A DNA stretch of 64,000 bases, from positions 4,547,614-4,611,613 of the forward strand of contig CM035358.1 of assembly GCA_020137815.1 (NCBI GenBank). The letters are read 5' to 3'. The notes beneath the pieces were generated by a model. That model did no database searches. It saw only the letters and a program-made list of their open reading frames with translations, and had not been told where the DNA came from. Every line of letters begins with the position of its first letter. The first letter of the stretch is position 1. Shown here piece after piece: positions 60,181 through 64,000 of the stretch. This DNA comes from Hormiphora californensis (lineage: Eukaryota; Ctenophora; Tentaculata; Cydippida; Pleurobrachiidae). Both the position numbers and the translations under genes were made by a program.

Positions 60181-61999
60181 CCAGCTTCCATATTCACCAG
60201 CCCGATATGAAGACGACGATAGAGAGAAAGAGGGGGAGAGAGGGGGAGAGAGAGAGAGAGAGAGGGGGGGGGAGAGAGAATGATGAGGTTAGAGGGATAG
60301 AGAGAAGGGGATAGATGGAGACTATCCATTGGAGAGGGGACAGCCGACAGGGAAAGAGACGGAGATGGAGAGGGGGGAGAGAGAGACATAGAGACCGGGG
60401 GGGGGGGGGGGGGGTTGTTGTAGGACTCCAACTGGCTGTAAGGGGGTTATGGGGTGAGTTGGTCAACATAGCCCGGGGGCGGAGGAGGGAGGGTGCTGAA
60501 GAATGAGTATTCAATATAAATGTGGGACGAGAGCAGTCAGTAGATATTGAGAGGATTCGATAGGGGTGGGAGGAGTCAGTAGGGGGCGAGAGGAGTTTTG
60601 GGTCTTTTGCCTGGGCTCTCTAGTGTTTCATAATGCTATGTTTCCCCGCCAACCTTTCATTCCTAACATGAAGGCGGGACAGACAAATCGGATGATTTAT
60701 AGATCACGCAAACAGTATAGAACAATTCCTTGTGTTTTAGTTGCACTAAAGTGCGCGCCACATTGCGGAATTGCGCGCCACATATTTCCTGAAAACGTTT
60801 CAATGAAGTGGTTTATGAAGGAGCAGGTTGTTGTTGTGTGTGCGGCTCTAGTTGCTACATGTTGCCCCTCGCAACCTGAAACGGGACAAGAGAGCTGACT
60901 TGCTACACCTAGTCACTATATCCGTTTAGATTTCTAAACCCCTATGTCTTTTTGCAAAAGGCATCCGGGTGAAGGCCTTCGGGCGGGAAAAAATGATATT
61001 ATATGGGCCAGTCATGTGGGTTCTATTTGCAATGAGGGCTGCCATACATGGCGATTGTCAGGTACTGAGCCGCTCTTGTTTGTTTGTTTGTTTGTTGTTA
61101 GGAAATGTGTGGCTGCACTAAAGGTGATCCTTCAGGACATTCACGGCCGCATTATCCCAATCAGGGCACATTACAAGATTAGAATGTCTGACAAAACAAG
61201 TGCTGTGAATTGAGATTTAGTTAACCCTCGTACGACGAATTACTAGGGGAAATAGAAGATACACTTTACTCAAACGTTTGCAGTATGTGCTAGTGCTATC
61301 TACGAGCAACTGTGCTAGGTAGCCTAATTTTGTCTTCAGAAGAGTGGGCCACACAGAAAAATTACATTAGGGCCAGGGAATGCAATATGATATGGTAGTA
61401 TTTTCATTATTCAGCTTTATTCTTTGAGTTTGCAGCATGAGTGAAGCACGAGTGAGTAATATTTTTCCGTTTTTCAGTTTTCCCAGTTGGTTCAGAATCT
61501 GTTCTCTGAACATTTCATCTGTGTCTATATATATATGGAGTGATCAAGTGACAGTGGTGACAATTAACCTGTGGCCTTTTTCGAGTTTTTTCTAATTTTG
61601 TCTGTTATGAGCCTAATCTGTTTTCCACTTATATGTGAGCCGAATAATTTGGATTTTCCACCGTTTTTTAGTAGTCTATTATATATTAAATTGGGTCAAG
61701 TGTTAGTTAACTGCTCTGAGTTTCTTTCAGTGGCAGCATCTGTAAAGCTCTGCTGTCCCTGTAGAATATGGGCAGGATATAAGTATGAGTATTATTATTA
61801 TTATTATTATGTTGTGTGGTAGCAGGTATCGACCAAAACTAAACTTCACGGCATTTAGAACTGCCAACTGTCTTATTTTCGAGGAAAAAGTCTGAGGATC
61901 TAAGACTGAGAAACCGTTGAGCGTAGATAGTGGCCATATTGATCCTTGCAATCACGCCGCCCGCAAGTTCTAAATGCCATTTGTTTAGCAGGCCCTAAC
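60181..61999. other. Simple repeats and unassigned sequence upstream of the UGT gene
   Basis: Holds GA-rich sequence (60225-60285) and a run of about 20 G (60399-60414 region). A possible isolated exon lies at about 61102-61213, where an AG is followed by an open frame KCVAALKVILQDIHGRIIPI ending in TGA. I cannot link it to other exons. A TTTGTTTAGCAG at about 61980-61991 suggests a 5' UTR intron acceptor of the UGT gene. Confidence 0.4.
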
Positions 62000-63541
62000 A
62001 TGAAACTTTTCCCCAGTTATAGCTATCCTGGTATGCTGATCATATTCCTTCTCCTACCACTCTTCTCTACGGCTTACTCCGGAAATATCCTGATTATCGC
62101 ACTTGATACAGGCTCCCATCTGACTGCTCCCTACGACATAGCGGTGACGCTTGCCAGCGGAGGACACAATGTCACCTTTGTGAGCGCTGTCCGAGGTGGT
62201 GAAGCACCATTTCCCTGTCCTGGGGTGACATGGGTTGATCTTCCAGTGGGGGACCATAAACGAGACATGAAAAGAAGTATGAGCGAGTGTGTCCATGATT
62301 TAACAACTTCAAACAGTCCCATGTCCTCAGTTTGCATCCGCAGTTGGACACGTGTCATAGGAAACGTCCGCAAAGTTATCCAAACACCTGAATTTCTCAC
62401 CCTCGCCAGATCTTCAGATATACTCATTTCGGAGATGCCCGGTCCGGCAGGTATATCTGCTCTGGGGAACCTCCTCAATGTGCCCGTGGTGTCTTATTCA
62501 CCACGCAACTATGCAGTGGATGCCCTCGCAGCAGGAAACTTACCCTCCCTACTAGCAACTCAACCCGGGGGACTGCTCGAGAAGAACTTTCATCGACCCC
62601 CAAGATTTTGGGAGAAAATGGAAAGTGCCTATGAAATTGCGTTTTTTATGGTTCCTTTTTTAAAGATGTTCCATGGCAATCAGCTGATTGCCGAAGAGGA
62701 AATTGGGGCGAAAAGTGAGGGAGCGATCAAGTTGTTCCTTACTAATGACCAAGAGGCAATGTCATTTCCGTGTCTCCGAGCCCCCAATGACTTCCTTGTT
62801 GGAGCGATATCCCTCCTTCAATCTGATCCTGAACCCCTGAGCCCTGAGTTGGCAGAGTTCGTTGAGCCTGGTGTAATTTTAGTTTCCTTCGGAAGTTATG
62901 CTACAATTGACGACTATCCCTGGTTTGGACAGCTGGTGAAAACTCTGGAAGGATTGGACACCAGGGTTGTTATCAAATCGGACAAACAATTCCCAACTGG
63001 AGGAAAATTCCTGGGCATGTCCTGGCTTCCCCAGCGAGCTCTCCTTGCCTCGGGAAAAGTGAAAATGTTCGTTAGCCACTGTGGCAACAATGGCCGAATT
63101 GAAACTATTTTCTATGGTGTTCCAGTGCTTTGTATCCCACTTTTCGGTGACCAGGATCTGAATGCTGAGCTTGTGAAATTCCGAGGATTCGGTGAAATTT
63201 TGGTGAAGGAAAATGTTGAAGATGCTGAGGCTAAGATCAAGGGCATGCTGGAAAATCTTCCAACCTACAAAGCCAAAATGGACCGAGCAGCTAAGCGAGT
63301 CAAGGAGAGTTATACTCGAGAGAGGTTACTGGGGCTTGTTGGAGAGTTGGCGGAACATGGAGAGTTGGACTATTTGGTCAACAAGATAGCCCTACAACAG
63401 GGAGTGATAGAGCAGGGAGTTTGGGATGTTGTTGGGGCCATTGTGATCCCGCTATTGCTGGTCATGTTGGGCCTGTTGTATGGGGTTGTGAGGTGTGTCA
63501 AGTGGGTGTGTTGTGCTAAGCGAAAGAGTAAGGAGGAATAG
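62000..63541 (+). CDS. UDP-glycosyltransferase, membrane-bound (GT1)
   Basis: A single coding exon. I take the ATG at 62000 because the longer open frame upstream lacks an ATG and contains a splice acceptor. The product has 513 residues, typical of animal UGTs. The signal peptide (MLIIFLLLPLFSTAYS) precedes an N-terminal substrate domain with SGGHNVTFVSA around the usual catalytic His. The UDP-sugar signature is WLPQRALLASGKVKMFVSHC, GNNGRIETIFYGVPVLCIPL, FGDQDLNAEL. A C-terminal helix (IVIPLLLVMLGLLYGVVRCV) is followed by KRKSKEE, where K-x-K-x-x fits an ER-retrieval signal. It should conjugate small lipophilic molecules or sterols with a sugar in the ER lumen. The usual HGG of the signature is SHCGNNG here. 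The sugar donor and acceptor cannot be told. Confidence 0.92.
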   Translation: MKLFPSYSYPGMLIIFLLLPLFSTAYSGNILIIALDTGSHLTAPYDIAVTLASGGHNVTFVSAVRGGEAPFPCPGVTWVDLPVGDHKRDMKRSMSECVHDLTTSNSPMSSVCIRSWTRVIGNVRKVIQTPEFLTLARSSDILISEMPGPAGISALGNLLNVPVVSYSPRNYAVDALAAGNLPSLLATQPGGLLEKNFHRPPRFWEKMESAYEIAFFMVPFLKMFHGNQLIAEEEIGAKSEGAIKLFLTNDQEAMSFPCLRAPNDFLVGAISLLQSDPEPLSPELAEFVEPGVILVSFGSYATIDDYPWFGQLVKTLEGLDTRVVIKSDKQFPTGGKFLGMSWLPQRALLASGKVKMFVSHCGNNGRIETIFYGVPVLCIPLFGDQDLNAELVKFRGFGEILVKENVEDAEAKIKGMLENLPTYKAKMDRAAKRVKESYTRERLLGLVGELAEHGELDYLVNKIALQQGVIEQGVWDVVGAIVIPLLLVMLGLLYGVVRCVKWVCCAKRKSKEE

Positions 63542-63582
63542 AACTGTGTTGGTGTAGGAATGTTTTTTGATTTTTGTTACCA

Positions 63583-63831
63583 TATACCTTACTCTCGTTA
63601 ATTAAGCTCGCATATTTCAAGAAACTTTTAAATAAGAAACTTTTTTTCTAGGAAACTACAGGTGTAAGCAATCCAAAAACAAAAAGAATTTCTCCTTTAT
63701 CAAGAAACTAAACAAGTTAGGGGTGTTCTATTTTGTTGTGGTGTCTCTGAGTTGTGTGATTTACATTTGAAAAGTTTCTTATAAAAAAGTTTCTTACTAA
63801 AGCGTTTCTTAAAAAACGAGAGTAAGGTATA
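63583..63831. mobile_element. Small inverted-repeat element downstream of UGT
   Basis: TATACCTTACTCTCGTT (63583-63599) and its exact complement (63815-63831) bound 250 bp that also contain inverted AAGAAACTTTT motifs. The TATA at both edges would fit a TA target duplication (Tc1/mariner-like MITE), but with only one copy in the window this is tentative. Confidence 0.5.
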
Positions 63832-64000
63832 TTATTAACTTGTTGTATGACTAAGTTTTTAAGAGTCCAGAGGTAAGTAGCTGATTCCAGACATCTAAAC
63901 CCCAGCTATTATTCCCGGTAAAAAATGATAGGGTAGCGACTGGCTATTTGAAATGGCGGCTAATTTGAAACAGCCCCTCTACTGTCTACAGGCCAGCAGG
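63832..64000. other. Window end, no gene seen
   Basis: This unique sequence at the right edge of the window has no recognisable exon. Confidence 0.4.

Overview
The window is nuclear DNA of an animal. Genes have several small exons with GT-AG introns. The recognisable proteins are metazoan or ciliate-eukaryote types: a centrosomin/CDK5RAP2 homologue, axonemal DNALI1, B9D2, Ras suppressor RSU1, SLC38A9, ribosomal L7 and L12, ribonucleotide reductase R2 and a UDP-glycosyltransferase. Short introns, dense genes, heavy minisatellite load and the mix of families suggest an early-branching invertebrate, possibly a sponge. No feature here fixes the species. Exon boundaries were derived by hand from splice signals and reading phase, so small boundary errors are possible.

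Layout. 1-2.4 kb: a small membrane protein gene (minus). 2.4-15.1 kb: an SLC38A9-like lysosomal amino-acid transporter gene (plus). It starts in the last unit of a 32-bp minisatellite, contains a ~5.8-kb minisatellite intron and hosts a nested minus-strand gene. Its central exons are missing. 13.8-19 kb: GGCGCC-rich repeats, including a 2.1-kb foldback transposon with 8-bp target duplications. 19.0-32.4 kb: a 23-exon centrosomin/CDK5RAP2-like gene (minus), head to head with DNALI1 (33.5-34.5 kb, plus). 34.9-39.0 kb: a GNAT-PARP fusion gene. 39.2-40.1 kb: B9D2. 40.4-43.7 kb: a secreted/transmembrane polyampholyte protein (minus). 44.6-46.4 kb: RSU1 (minus). 46.9-48.8 kb: RPL12 and RPL7 (minus), divergent from RRM2 (50.2-52.6 kb, plus). 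53.7 kb: a small secreted protein. 55.1-58.7 kb: an unrecognised coiled-coil gene. 58.9-60.2 kb: a triplicated non-coding segment. 62.0-63.5 kb: a UDP-glycosyltransferase.

The most unusual signal is a recurring architecture. Tandem arrays are built from gene-signal sequence: the 3' splice junction in at least six or seven introns, a 5' splice junction in one, and a start codon in one. In each case the functional signal is the terminal unit of its own array. The SLC38A9 and CDK5RAP2-like genes carry most of these arrays.

Several genes act in cilia or centrosomes (CDK5RAP2-like, DNALI1, B9D2). Another group is translation and DNA-precursor housekeeping (RPL12, RPL7, RRM2). Some patches (about 7.0-9.2, 29.8-31.1 and 35.5-36.3 kb) look like low-accuracy consensus and should be read with caution.
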